64,000 nt of DNA, taken from positions 124,001 to 188,000 of the forward strand of contig CAVRYH010000012.1 of NCBI GenBank assembly GCA_963725395.1, in the 5' to 3' direction. Position 1 is the stretch's first letter, and every line of letters starts with the position of its first letter. Below, in pieces: positions 56,369 through 64,000 of this stretch. The position numbers and the translations under genes were made by a program. The DNA is from Bog-756 sp963725395 (lineage in GTDB: Bacteria > Actinomycetota > Acidimicrobiia > Acidimicrobiales > RAAP-2). The notes below the pieces were generated by a model. That model was not told where the DNA came from, did not search any database, and saw only the letters and a list, made by a program, of their open reading frames with translations.

Positions 56369-56729
56369 CGAGGTGCTCCGCCAGTTCGCGCGACCAGCCT
56401 TCACTGTGGGAGTCGTAGGTCTGGCGCCAGGTGTCGAGGGGGAGCTGGGCGAAGCCGGTCTCGACGACGCACAACAGGGTGCCGTCGCGGTCGGGTTCCA
56501 GGGTGAACTCCACGTATGTGCGGCGGAGATCGTTCTCGGGCAGGTCGGGCAGTCGCCAGGTGGATGCGAACACCGTGGGCTCCTCGACACGTTCGACGCG
56601 CATCTCGACCGTCATGCCGCCAGCGAAGGTAATCGGGGTCAAGCCGCCGGGGCGAAGGTCGATGCTCGCCATCCCTGCGTTGCCGACCTCACGGTAAGCA
56701 GATGCACCAGGAATCTCGCGCGGGCACAA
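56358..56729 (-). pseudogene. SRPBCC/AHSA1-domain protein, N-terminally truncated
   Basis: 123 residues in the open frame. The AHSA1 core is visible (FAGGMTVEMRVERVEEPTVFASTWRLPD; YVEFTLEPDRDGTLLCVVETGF; DGWSRELAEHL-like end). The first part of the family, about 40 residues with the conserved substrate-cavity helix, is not found upstream: the frame begins with unrelated sequence. It looks cut off at about 56700, beside a repeat-bearing gap. A short functional form is not excluded. Confidence 0.6.
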
Positions 56730-56768
56730 GGGTCTGGAGTAGGCCCGTTCACGCGCGTTCGGAAGAGG

Positions 56769-56790
56769 GGTTCGAACATGGTCCCATCAC
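56769..56790. repeat. 22-base direct repeat, copy 1
   Basis: GGTTCGAACATGGTCCCATCAC, matching copy 2 at 56885 except for two bases. The copies start 116 bases apart in the 468-base gap between the truncated SRPBCC gene and the oxidoreductase. The rest of the gap holds no recognised gene. Confidence 0.8.
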
Positions 56791-56884
56791 TTCATGATGG
56801 AGCCCTAAGCGTTCGAGTCTCGCGCCTCCTTGAAGCCTTAGCACAGCCGAAGCAACGTATTCTCCGAGGTCAGCGCCTAGGAGA

Positions 56885-56906
56885 GGTTCGAATATAGTCC
56901 CATCAC
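56885..56906. repeat. 22-base direct repeat, copy 2
   Basis: GGTTCGAATATAGTCCCATCAC, the second copy of the repeat at 56769, with two substitutions. Confidence 0.8.
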
Positions 56907-57197
56907 CTCCACCGTTTGGGGTTGACCCATGCATCCGTCGAATCCGGCGGTGCGGCTTCGGAACGGTGCTTCTCCGCTCTTCGGAGCGGTGTTCCATTCC
57001 AACCTGCATCGACCGTGTCAGCCCCCCACCGGGGACATGCGGATGTTGTCGGTACCCCGCTCCGGGGTGTTGACAACACTGTGCAGGTGCTGCCGTGGCC
57101 GTAATACGAGCGACCGGAAACCGAACGTGACCGCGCTCAACGCAACCGAGCCCATTGTCGTCAACCGCAGGGTCGCTCTGTAACGGGGCGATCGGGC

Positions 57198-58673
57198 TCA
57201 CCGAGGATTCCCTCGTGACGATCGCCATCCTTCTCCCCGAAACGGTGGGGGTCCACCGAAGTGAGCGTGAAGTGCGGACCGAGCGGCATAGACGCCGCAC
57301 ATCCCGTGGACCCCTCCACCCGGCGGCGTCGAAGCCGAGCAAAGATAAACACCGTCGAGCGGCGTACGGTACGGATTCCATTGGAGAGTCGGCCGGAACA
57401 ACGTTTGACGGAGCGTAGCGGCCCCACCGCCGATGTCTCCCCCCACGTAGTTGGGGTTGTGCCGCTCCTCGTCGACGGCCGTCATCGTCGACCGCGCCAT
57501 GATCAGGTCGCTGAAACCTGGTGCGAAACGCTCGATCTGAGCCTCGATGGCCCGGGACATGTCCACGCCTGACCCGGGGGGGACGTGGCAGTAGCCCCAG
57601 AGCGTCTCCTGGGTACCGAGTGCCCGGGTCCCGTCGGCTGTTCCCGGCTGTACGACGATGCAGTACGGGCGCTCCGGGTGCCTCCCTGAGTTGACGTCGG
57701 CCTCGCTGGCGGCGACCTCGGCCAGCGTCCCGCCCAGATGCAGGGTTCCTGCTGACCGGCAGACCTCCGACGCCCAGGGGACCGGCCCGCCCAGAGACCA
57801 GTCCACCTTGCACACGCCCGGCCCGTATCGGAACCGACGAAGCGAGCGCACGTAGCGTGGCGGGAGCCTGTCTGCGGCCAGTGAGCGAAAGCTCACCGGC
57901 GAGATATCGAGGAGCACGACCGTCGATTTCGGTAATTCGGCCAGCGAGCCGATCCAGTGTCCGGTGACAATGGATCCGCCCAGCCGCTCCAGCTCGGCCA
58001 GCAGTGCATCGGTGATCCCCGCGCTGCCGCCCTCGACCACGGGCCATCCTTCGGCGTGCGCGAGCAGCGTGAGCAGGAGTCCGAATGCGCTCGTGAGCGG
58101 AGTAGTCAGCGGCGCCATCGAGTGAGCTCCGACGCCGGCCAGCAATGAACTGGCGGGTTCGGTCTCGAACCTCCGGGCGAGCTGCGTCACAGGGAGGAGT
58201 CCGGGAACGCCGAAGCGAGCCAAGGCGACGGGATGCTCGGGGAACGAGCGGATGGGCCCCAGTACTGCGTCGGTGATGGACCGGGCATCGCGGACCAGTG
58301 GGGCCATCAGATTGCGGTAGGCCGGCCCGTCGACTCCCAGGGAGTCGGCGGTTTCGTCCACCGACCTGTGCACTGGTACGGCTCTGCCAGCATCGAGTGG
58401 ATGGGCGAAGGGCACCGCAGGTTGACGAAGCGTGGACCGGAGGTGGTCGAAGGCGGACTGACGGAAGAACGGGGAGGCCGTCACCAGTGGGTGGACGATC
58501 GAGCAGACGTCGTGGCGGAAGCCGGCGAGCGTCGACCCGTCGGTTCGGCACCCACCCCCGGCGACGGCCGCGCCCTCGAAGACCGTCACCGAGAGTCCCG
58601 CTGCGGCCAGGGTGGCGGCAGCGGCCAGTCCGTTCGGACCCGAGCCCACCACCACGGCATCGACCCCGCTCAC
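57198..58673 (-). CDS. NAD(P)/FAD-dependent oxidoreductase (phytoene dehydrogenase-like)
   Basis: 491 residues. FAD-binding Rossmann motif VVVGSGPNGLAAAATLAAAG then VFEGAAVAGGGCRT at the N-terminus; a C-terminal FAD segment DGVYLCSASTPPGGGVHGMCG. This places it in the amine oxidase/phytoene desaturase superfamily, near PYROXD2-type proteins. No carotenoid genes lie nearby, so carotenoid desaturation is not supported. ATG start at 58673. The 58674-59110 gap beyond it shows no gene. Confidence 0.88.
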   Translation of the reverse strand: MSGVDAVVVGSGPNGLAAAATLAAAGLSVTVFEGAAVAGGGCRTDGSTLAGFRHDVCSIVHPLVTASPFFRQSAFDHLRSTLRQPAVPFAHPLDAGRAVPVHRSVDETADSLGVDGPAYRNLMAPLVRDARSITDAVLGPIRSFPEHPVALARFGVPGLLPVTQLARRFETEPASSLLAGVGAHSMAPLTTPLTSAFGLLLTLLAHAEGWPVVEGGSAGITDALLAELERLGGSIVTGHWIGSLAELPKSTVVLLDISPVSFRSLAADRLPPRYVRSLRRFRYGPGVCKVDWSLGGPVPWASEVCRSAGTLHLGGTLAEVAASEADVNSGRHPERPYCIVVQPGTADGTRALGTQETLWGYCHVPPGSGVDMSRAIEAQIERFAPGFSDLIMARSTMTAVDEERHNPNYVGGDIGGGAATLRQTLFRPTLQWNPYRTPLDGVYLCSASTPPGGGVHGMCGVYAARSALHAHFGGPPPFRGEGWRSSRGNPR

Positions 58674-59110
58674 TGCCCGTCACCGACGATCGGGGAGAGG
58701 CTCACGAGACCCGTTGTACCATCGGCCGGCATCGATGGCGGACGGCCAGGACCGTCCCCGAGCCGTCATACCGACCCGGTCCCGATGCAGGTGGTCGGAC
58801 AGATTCCCCTGTCGTTGATCGCCGGCACCGTCAGCCTGCGGGACCAACCTACAGGCGGTCGTGCCGGCGCTGGTGGCGGCCCGCTGCAAGCCTGCTCAGA
58901 TGATGAGAGGGACGTAACCCCGATCGTTGACGAGAATCCGGAGATCCATGTGAGGGAATGAATCGACCTACCTCCCGGCTCACACCTTCGAGAGGCACAG
59001 CCCAAGTTCAGCGGCCCAGTGGGGATTCTGAACACGGTCCCCCACCCTCCGCCGAGCGCTGCTGAGGCGCAACGCACCCTGCGCTGCGACCGACCCGATG
59101 GGTCACCGCT

Positions 59111-60868
59111 TCATCGTTCAGCATCCTCGAGCTCATCACTCGGCTCCTCCACTCTCAGTAACCCGAGGCTCGCCAGGACCCGACGGAGCTCCCGTTCCGG
59201 CTCCACGCTGGCATCCGGGGTTCGCCATGCGATGTGCTGGTCGGGTCGGACCAGCAGGGCTCCGCCGTCGCCGATACCCGAGACGGCCGACCACGCCCCT
59301 CTCGGGTCGATTGCGTCCCGGCCCATGTGAACGACGGTCAGTGGCGGCGCTTCCTTCGAAAGTCGGTCGCCGGCCTCGGCCCAGGCATCGCAATGAGTGA
59401 GAAGGGTGAACGTCCCCGGTTCGGCCAGATCGAGCGTCGAGATGCTCGTTCCGTCCCTCTGGAGCCATACGTGGGGCAGTCGGGCGCCCGGATAGGTCGT
59501 GGGGATGTAGTCACGGACGGGATTGCCGGGTCGGGGGGCGAATGAGCCGTCATCGAGGACGGGGCCGGTCTCGGGCGGGTAGGTGAACCCGAGTTGCAGG
59601 CCGAGCATGTCGAAGTGTTCGTCCTGCCCTTCGATCGCTGCGCGGACCGCCCGGCGCCCGGCTTCCGTGGCCAGGACCGTCTCGGCGTTGGACCGCGTCT
59701 CGGCAGGGTCGTCCGTCGCACCGAGGGCCGCCCACACCTCGAGGAGTTTGAAGGCATTGTCAAGGGACTTGTGAGCATTGGTCTCGGCGATCGGCCGTCG
59801 CTCTGTCTCGTAAGACTCGAGGATCTCAGGCGGTGCCCATCGGTTCTCCACGGCACCGAGCTTCCACGCCAGATTGTGGGCATCGGCCACCCCCGTGTTG
59901 AGACCCAGCCCCCCACTCGGAGGAAACCGGTGCGCCGCGTCGCCGACCAGAAAGATCCGCCGGTCACGGTAACGATCGGCGATTTGGCAGGTCATCCGCC
60001 ACGAGCTGACGTTCTCGATGCTGAGCTCGATGGCATCCGCGCCGGTGGCGCGCCGGAATATCTGCGCGCAGCGCTCCGGTGTGAACGACTCGAAAGGTTC
60101 TGCCTCAGGGTCCCATTCGTACATGTAGACCCAGCTGTCGGCCAGGTCGTGGGCGACGAAGACACCCCGGATGTCAGGGTTCATGATCCAGTAGAGGGTG
60201 GCCGGCCGAGCGCCGACCAGGGATCGCAGATCGACCCGGGCGTGGATCATGATGAATGCCTGGATCTGGTCGGGGCCCAGCATCTCGATGCCGACGGATC
60301 GCCGGACCGGGCTCCGAGCGCCATCGGCGCCGATCAGGAACCGGCTCCTCACGAGAGACGTCTCACCGGTGTCGAGTCGCCGGAGCGTGCTCGTGACACC
60401 GGTCTCGTCCTGGAATCCGTCGACCCACTCGACACCCCGGTCGAGCTGGCGGACATGGTCCTCGAGAATCGGCTCGAGGCGGTGTTGGGAGAGGTTCCGC
60501 AATGGCGTGGGCGTGACTTCGAGCAATTCGGCGAGCCGGTGCTGGCCCTCGAACGGCACTGCACCGAGTTCCTCGCCGTTCAGCGACATCACCCAGCGGA
60601 CCCATGCACCCTCGTGGGCCGGCTGGCAGGCCCGCTCGATCCGGTCCATGTCGAGTCCGGCGGCCCGGCAGATCTCGAACGTGCGGGCGTTCACCACGTG
60701 GGCCGCAGGTGCGGACTGGATCTCGGTGCGGCGCTCGACCACGACGTTGCCGATGCCCTGGCGGTCGAGGAGGATCGACGCCATCAGACCCACCGGTCCC
60801 CCGCCGACGACCAGCACCGCCGTCTCGATCGTCGCCGACTCCCCACTCGCTGCCCCGGCCACGCCCAT
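59111..60868 (-). CDS. FAD-dependent aromatic hydroxylase (PHBH/MhpA family)
   Basis: 585 residues from ATG 60868. VLVVGGGPVGLMASILLDRQG is the FAD dinucleotide motif; FLIGADGARSPVRRSVGI is the DG motif and FLVGDAAHRFPPSGGLGLNTG the GD motif, all three class A flavoprotein monooxygenase signatures. The C-terminal 190 residues form a thioredoxin-like domain as in phenol hydroxylases. Its ATG overlaps the SDR stop, so it is the last gene of a VOC-SDR-monooxygenase operon. Confidence 0.92.
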   Translation of the reverse strand: MGVAGAASGESATIETAVLVVGGGPVGLMASILLDRQGIGNVVVERRTEIQSAPAAHVVNARTFEICRAAGLDMDRIERACQPAHEGAWVRWVMSLNGEELGAVPFEGQHRLAELLEVTPTPLRNLSQHRLEPILEDHVRQLDRGVEWVDGFQDETGVTSTLRRLDTGETSLVRSRFLIGADGARSPVRRSVGIEMLGPDQIQAFIMIHARVDLRSLVGARPATLYWIMNPDIRGVFVAHDLADSWVYMYEWDPEAEPFESFTPERCAQIFRRATGADAIELSIENVSSWRMTCQIADRYRDRRIFLVGDAAHRFPPSGGLGLNTGVADAHNLAWKLGAVENRWAPPEILESYETERRPIAETNAHKSLDNAFKLLEVWAALGATDDPAETRSNAETVLATEAGRRAVRAAIEGQDEHFDMLGLQLGFTYPPETGPVLDDGSFAPRPGNPVRDYIPTTYPGARLPHVWLQRDGTSISTLDLAEPGTFTLLTHCDAWAEAGDRLSKEAPPLTVVHMGRDAIDPRGAWSAVSGIGDGGALLVRPDQHIAWRTPDASVEPERELRRVLASLGLLRVEEPSDELEDAER

Positions 60869-61647
60869 CAGATCAAGCCCTCGTAGCTCCCACCGTCGAG
60901 GTGGAGATTCTGCCCCGATATGAACCCGGCTTGGGCGGAGCACAGGAAGGCACAGGCATCACCCACCTCCTCGGGACGGCCGAGGCGATTGGCGGCGATG
61001 GAGGCAGCCATCTCGCCATATGCCTCTTCCAGTGTGATGCCCTTCACGGCCACGGCGATCTCGGCCATCTGGCGTTGACGATCGGTGTCGATGCGCTCGG
61101 GAAGGATGCTGTTGATCGTGACATTGTCGCGGGCGACCTCCCGGGAGAGAGCCTTCATCACGCCGGTGAGACCGGTCCGGGCGCCCACCGAGAGCGTCAT
61201 CATCGGGTTGGGGGACGTCACCATGGCCGAGGTGATGTTGACGATCCGTCCGAAGCGCCGTTCCCTCATGCCGGGCAGGACGGCCTGAACGAGGTAGATG
61301 GGGGCGAGCAGGTTCGCCTCGAGAGCCGCGTGCCACGACTCGGGGGCGGTCGAAGCGAAGGCCATCGGCGCCGGTCCGGCGTTGTTGGTCACGACGATGT
61401 CCGGGGCCGGACACGCGTCGATCAGGCTGGCGCGGCCCTCCCTGGTGTCGATATCGGCGGCGACACCGATCACCTCGACGCTCGAGGTGGCGGCGATCTG
61501 GCTGGCGGCCGAGGCCACCGTTTCAGCCGTCCGACCGTTCAACACCACATCGACGCCCTCACCAGCCAGGGACTGTGCGCAGGCGAGACCGAGGCCCCGG
61601 CTCGATGCACACACGATGGCGCGCCGGCCGCGGATCCCGAGATCCAT
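60868..61647 (-). CDS. SDR-family protein lacking the catalytic Tyr-Lys pair
   Basis: 259 residues from ATG 61647. The NAD(P) motif is AIVCASSRGLGLACAQSL and the NNAG motif is TNNAGPAPM. The catalytic serine context NITSAM is present, but where Tyr-x3-Lys is expected the sequence reads MMTLSVGARTGLTGVMK. This is known in a subgroup of SDRs annotated as 3-oxoacyl reductase-like. The C-terminal ISGQNLHLDGG fits. Middle gene of the aromatic operon. Confidence 0.9.
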   Translation of the reverse strand: MDLGIRGRRAIVCASSRGLGLACAQSLAGEGVDVVLNGRTAETVASAASQIAATSSVEVIGVAADIDTREGRASLIDACPAPDIVVTNNAGPAPMAFASTAPESWHAALEANLLAPIYLVQAVLPGMRERRFGRIVNITSAMVTSPNPMMTLSVGARTGLTGVMKALSREVARDNVTINSILPERIDTDRQRQMAEIAVAVKGITLEEAYGEMAASIAANRLGRPEEVGDACAFLCSAQAGFISGQNLHLDGGSYEGLI

Positions 61648-61648
61648 C

Positions 61649-62590
61649 TCAGCGGCCTGCCGCTTCCCGGCCCTTGGCGATGATGTCGATGTCGGCGGGA
61701 AGGAAGAAGTCGGCCTTGGCGGGACCGGGCTCCCATGAGGCGATCGTGAACGGATCCCAGTCGTCGCGCCGTTGCTCGGCCTCCCACTGCTCGTCGTCGA
61801 CGATCTGGTCCATGTCCGCGAAGAGCTCGAACATTCCACCAGCCGGATCGAGGAGGTACCAAAAGAGGTTGGACCCGATGACATGGCGACCGGGGCCGTA
61901 GACGACGGACTCAGGACGCTCCCCCACGACCTCCGTGCCCACCAGACCGATGGCATCCACGTCGTCCACTTCGAGGGCGTAATGGTTGAGACACGGCACC
62001 GGCGCCGGCATCAACAGCAGGTTGTGGTGGTCGCTTGAACACCGCAGGAAGTAGGCCATGCCGTCACCCAAGCTGTCGGAGACCCTCATCCCCAGCCCCT
62101 CGCGGTAGAAGGCGAGGTTGGCCGCCACGTCCGTGGTCCCGAAGACGACATGGCCGAGCCGGCGCGGCCCGGCGGCGCCTTCCGTCACTGCGGCAGGAGA
62201 CCGGTGGTTTCTTCGGGCCGACCCACCGGGACCGTTCAGTTCCCGAACCGGCGCGGGGTTCAAAGTGGCGGCCATCCCGACCTCGACCACCACATCGTGA
62301 TCGAGCAGCGGATCGGCACAGCGCAAGGACCCCTCGCCCCGGGAGACCGACACCCCCTGACGATCCAGACGCTCGGTGATCTCGTCCAGGTCGGTCTCGG
62401 AGTCGCACGTCATCCGCACCTCGGAGACGTGGCGATAGGCGCCCTCCCGGAGCCGGAGCTGGGACTCCCGGTCGTCGGTTCCCAACGTCGCCGTCGCCGT
62501 CGTGCGCATCCCTCGCCGCTGCCAGAACGCCTCGAGCTCTCCGGGGTCCGGCACGGTGAGCTCGAGGTCGAGGAGAGAGGTTAAGGCCAT
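61649..62590 (-). CDS. VOC-family extradiol dioxygenase-like protein
   Basis: 313 residues in two VOC modules. The second module carries likely iron ligands: histidine in RRLGHVVFGTTDV, histidine in CLNHYALEVDDVD and glutamate in GGMFELFADMD. The first module is degenerate, as usual for type I ring-cleaving dioxygenases (BphC-like). ATG at 62590 with GGAAGGAA upstream. First gene of the operon; a ring-cleavage role with the downstream hydroxylase is inferred. Confidence 0.85.
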   Translation of the reverse strand: MALTSLLDLELTVPDPGELEAFWQRRGMRTTATATLGTDDRESQLRLREGAYRHVSEVRMTCDSETDLDEITERLDRQGVSVSRGEGSLRCADPLLDHDVVVEVGMAATLNPAPVRELNGPGGSARRNHRSPAAVTEGAAGPRRLGHVVFGTTDVAANLAFYREGLGMRVSDSLGDGMAYFLRCSSDHHNLLLMPAPVPCLNHYALEVDDVDAIGLVGTEVVGERPESVVYGPGRHVIGSNLFWYLLDPAGGMFELFADMDQIVDDEQWEAEQRRDDWDPFTIASWEPGPAKADFFLPADIDIIAKGREAAGR

Positions 62591-62620
62591 ATCGGCGTTC
62601 CTTCCGCTAGCTCCAGATCG

Positions 62621-62648
62621 AGTCTATTGATTATTAGCCAACTGTCAA
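62621..62648 (-). promoter_or_regulatory. Sigma-70-type promoter for the dioxygenase operon
   Basis: On the minus strand TTGACA (62643-62648) is followed after 16 bases by TAGACT (62621-62626), about 31 bases before the ATG at 62590. The region also contains AACT-GTCA-AGTT, a small inverted repeat over the -35 box, which could be part of a TetR site. Confidence 0.6.
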
Positions 62649-62721
62649 GTTATAGTGCCCGGGTGATCTCGCCGCCCGGACTTGTGCATCGCACGAAGCA
62701 GGTCGTCCGGAGCGGCACCGA

Positions 62722-63396
62722 GTGATCGATTCCGGTCCCGTGCCTCGAGCAGAGGACGATGCTCCTCGCCCGAGGCGGCCAGAGACCCGTGGGCGGCCCC
62801 GCATCCGCGACGATGCGGAGATTCTCGACGCCGCGCTGCGCGCGTTCGCCACCGCGGGATACGACGCCATGTCGGTCCGGTCACTCAACGCGGAACTCGG
62901 GCTCAGCCACGGGACGATCAACCAGCGCTTCGGTTCGAAGCTGCATCTGTACTTCGCCGCCGTCGACCACGGGTTCGTCGACTTCTTCTCCGACATCGCC
63001 GCCGAACGAGCGAAGCGGTCGCAGGGCGTCGACGACTTCGAGGAACTCCGGGAGTTGATAAGAGCGTTCCTGCTGGCCGCCGCCCGACGACCGGAGCTCG
63101 GACGACTGATGAACCAGGAGGGGCTCCAGGCCACCGGGCGACTCGACTACTTCATCGGCAAGGTATTGGTGCCTGCCGCGAGTCCGGTCGTCGAACTCCT
63201 GGAGAGGCTGGCCTCGACTGGAGCCATCCATCCCACATCGGCGCGGGCCCTGTTCTTTCTCGTCGCCCACGGAGCCGAGGCCCCCTACACGTTGACGGCG
63301 CTCTCGGACGCCTTCGACGAGATCGACGGCCCCCTCGATGAGGGCGCACACGTCGATGCCGTCACCAACCTCATCATGCGCGGACTGCGAAGATGA
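62722..63396 (+). CDS. TetR/AcrR family transcriptional regulator
   Basis: 224 residues. The helix-turn-helix is ILDAALRAFATAGYDAMSVRSLNAELGLSHGTINQRFGSKLHLY; the leader before it is proline/arginine-rich. Divergent from the dioxygenase operon across 131 bases, so probably its regulator. The 63397-63636 gap after it holds nothing recognised. Confidence 0.9.
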   Translation: MIDSGPVPRAEDDAPRPRRPETRGRPRIRDDAEILDAALRAFATAGYDAMSVRSLNAELGLSHGTINQRFGSKLHLYFAAVDHGFVDFFSDIAAERAKRSQGVDDFEELRELIRAFLLAAARRPELGRLMNQEGLQATGRLDYFIGKVLVPAASPVVELLERLASTGAIHPTSARALFFLVAHGAEAPYTLTALSDAFDEIDGPLDEGAHVDAVTNLIMRGLRR

Positions 63397-63636
63397 GGCG
63401 AAGGCGCGCAGGGGCTGACACCGGGTCGGCCCGCGGATGGGGGCGGGCGAAGGACGGGTTACCGCAGCACCGGGCACTCGGACGACCGAGGAGCTCATCA
63501 CCGGAGGCTTCTGGGCGCGCAGCGGATCGGACGGTATCGCTCGCGCCGACCTAACGTGGCGGCGGGTCGAGCAGAAGAGGTGGGTCCGTAGTCCATGTGG
63601 ATACGAAGACGCCGTCGGCCGCGACCAACGATCGCC

Positions 63637-64000
63637 ATGGGAGCCGGCTCCGACCACGCTCCGACCGACGCGACCACCAGGGCGACCAAGACGCCCCCTC
63701 GGCGGTACATCTCCTGGACGGTGCTGGCGATGATGACGGTGGGGTCCGTCGGCTACCTCGGGTCCACACCGGCCACGTCCGTCTTCGGTCTCGCCTCGGT
63801 GTTCCTCTATGTCGTGCCCGCGTTTGTGTTCCTGGTCCCCGTCGCCCTGGTCGCCGCGGAACTGGCCTCCGGCTGGGAGGGCGGGGTCTACAACTGGGTA
63901 CGGGAAGGTGTGTCTGCCCCGATGGGGCTCCTGGCCGTCTGGTGCGAGTTCGCCCAGACGATCTTCTACTATCCCGCCCTGCTGGCCTACGTCGCCGGGA
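63637..64000 (+). CDS. APC-family amino-acid permease (partial, runs off right edge)
   Basis: ATG at 63637 opens a frame with a short cytoplasmic leader, then hydrophobic helices (LAMMTVGSVGYLGSTPATSV; VFLYVVPAFVFLVPVALVAAE). GWEGGVYNWVREGVSAPMG and WCEFAQTIFYYPALLAYVAG match the glutamate/GABA antiporter-like branch of the APC family. Only 121 residues are in the window. Confidence 0.85.
   Translation, partial: MGAGSDHAPTDATTRATKTPPRRYISWTVLAMMTVGSVGYLGSTPATSVFGLASVFLYVVPAFVFLVPVALVAAELASGWEGGVYNWVREGVSAPMGLLAVWCEFAQTIFYYPALLAYVAG

Noticed and set aside
57198..58673. Carotenoid biosynthesis locus
   Set aside because: Only one phytoene-dehydrogenase-like protein is present; no phytoene synthase, cyclase or prenyl transferase is nearby, and the family is broad.

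Overview
The window reads as chromosomal DNA of a high-G+C actinobacterium. Three things point to class Acidimicrobiia or a close relative: the paired DUF929/VKOR redox genes, a secreted protein ending in GYWLVASDGG-type repeats, and actinobacterial gene neighbourhoods (topA-tmk-holB; APC permease/ceoB/ceoC/OB-fold; WhiB/paired ArsA ATPases). This assignment is an inference from gene content. Almost every shadow frame is open because the DNA is so G+C rich, so calls rest on recognisable protein families, start signals and spacing.

Left third (1-32.6 kb) is mostly housekeeping. It holds a replication block (holB, tmk, topA, minus strand), a K+-independent proton-pumping pyrophosphatase, and an APC permease overlapping an OB-fold protein, divergent from a TrkA-type pair and a HAD phosphatase. 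A group-2 sigma factor and NAD synthetase follow. A nitrogen block then pairs a type II and a type I glutamine synthetase with a GlnR-like regulator. Next come RidA, a compact fused iron-sulphur/molybdenum protein, an A-type Fe-S carrier, an Mrp ATPase, a NUDIX hydrolase and an alpha/beta hydrolase. An extracytoplasmic thiol-redox cassette (DUF929, VKOR, DUF929) precedes a WhiB regulator divergent from two ArsA-like ATPases, a receiver protein and a CBS/CorC protein.

The middle (32.7-48 kb) is accessory and partly decayed. It has tRNA-Pro, a SAM-I-family riboswitch in front of a broken GNAT gene, a tannase-like secreted esterase, a DHA2 exporter, remnants of a membrane protein and a luciferase-type oxidoreductase, a secreted alpha/beta hydrolase and a GH43-like secreted protein with six 42-residue repeats. 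A DrrA-type ABC exporter with a divergent TetR, a broken PAS/HD-GYP gene and small proteins follow.

The right part (48-64 kb) has an L,D-transpeptidase, an aldo/keto reductase, polyphosphate kinase divergent from inorganic pyrophosphatase, and tRNA-Ala. After the tRNA is a visibly less G+C-rich patch with decayed genes (TetR, VOC, DUF4287, ArsR, SRPBCC). The window ends with a phytoene-dehydrogenase-like oxidoreductase, a probable aromatic-degradation operon (extradiol dioxygenase-like, SDR, flavin hydroxylase) with a divergent TetR, and the start of an amino-acid permease.

Several otherwise intact genes (glnA type I, GNAT, PAS/HD-GYP) carry single-base insertions. This suggests sequence errors, real decay, or a mixture. 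No CRISPR array, phage, transposase or rRNA was seen.
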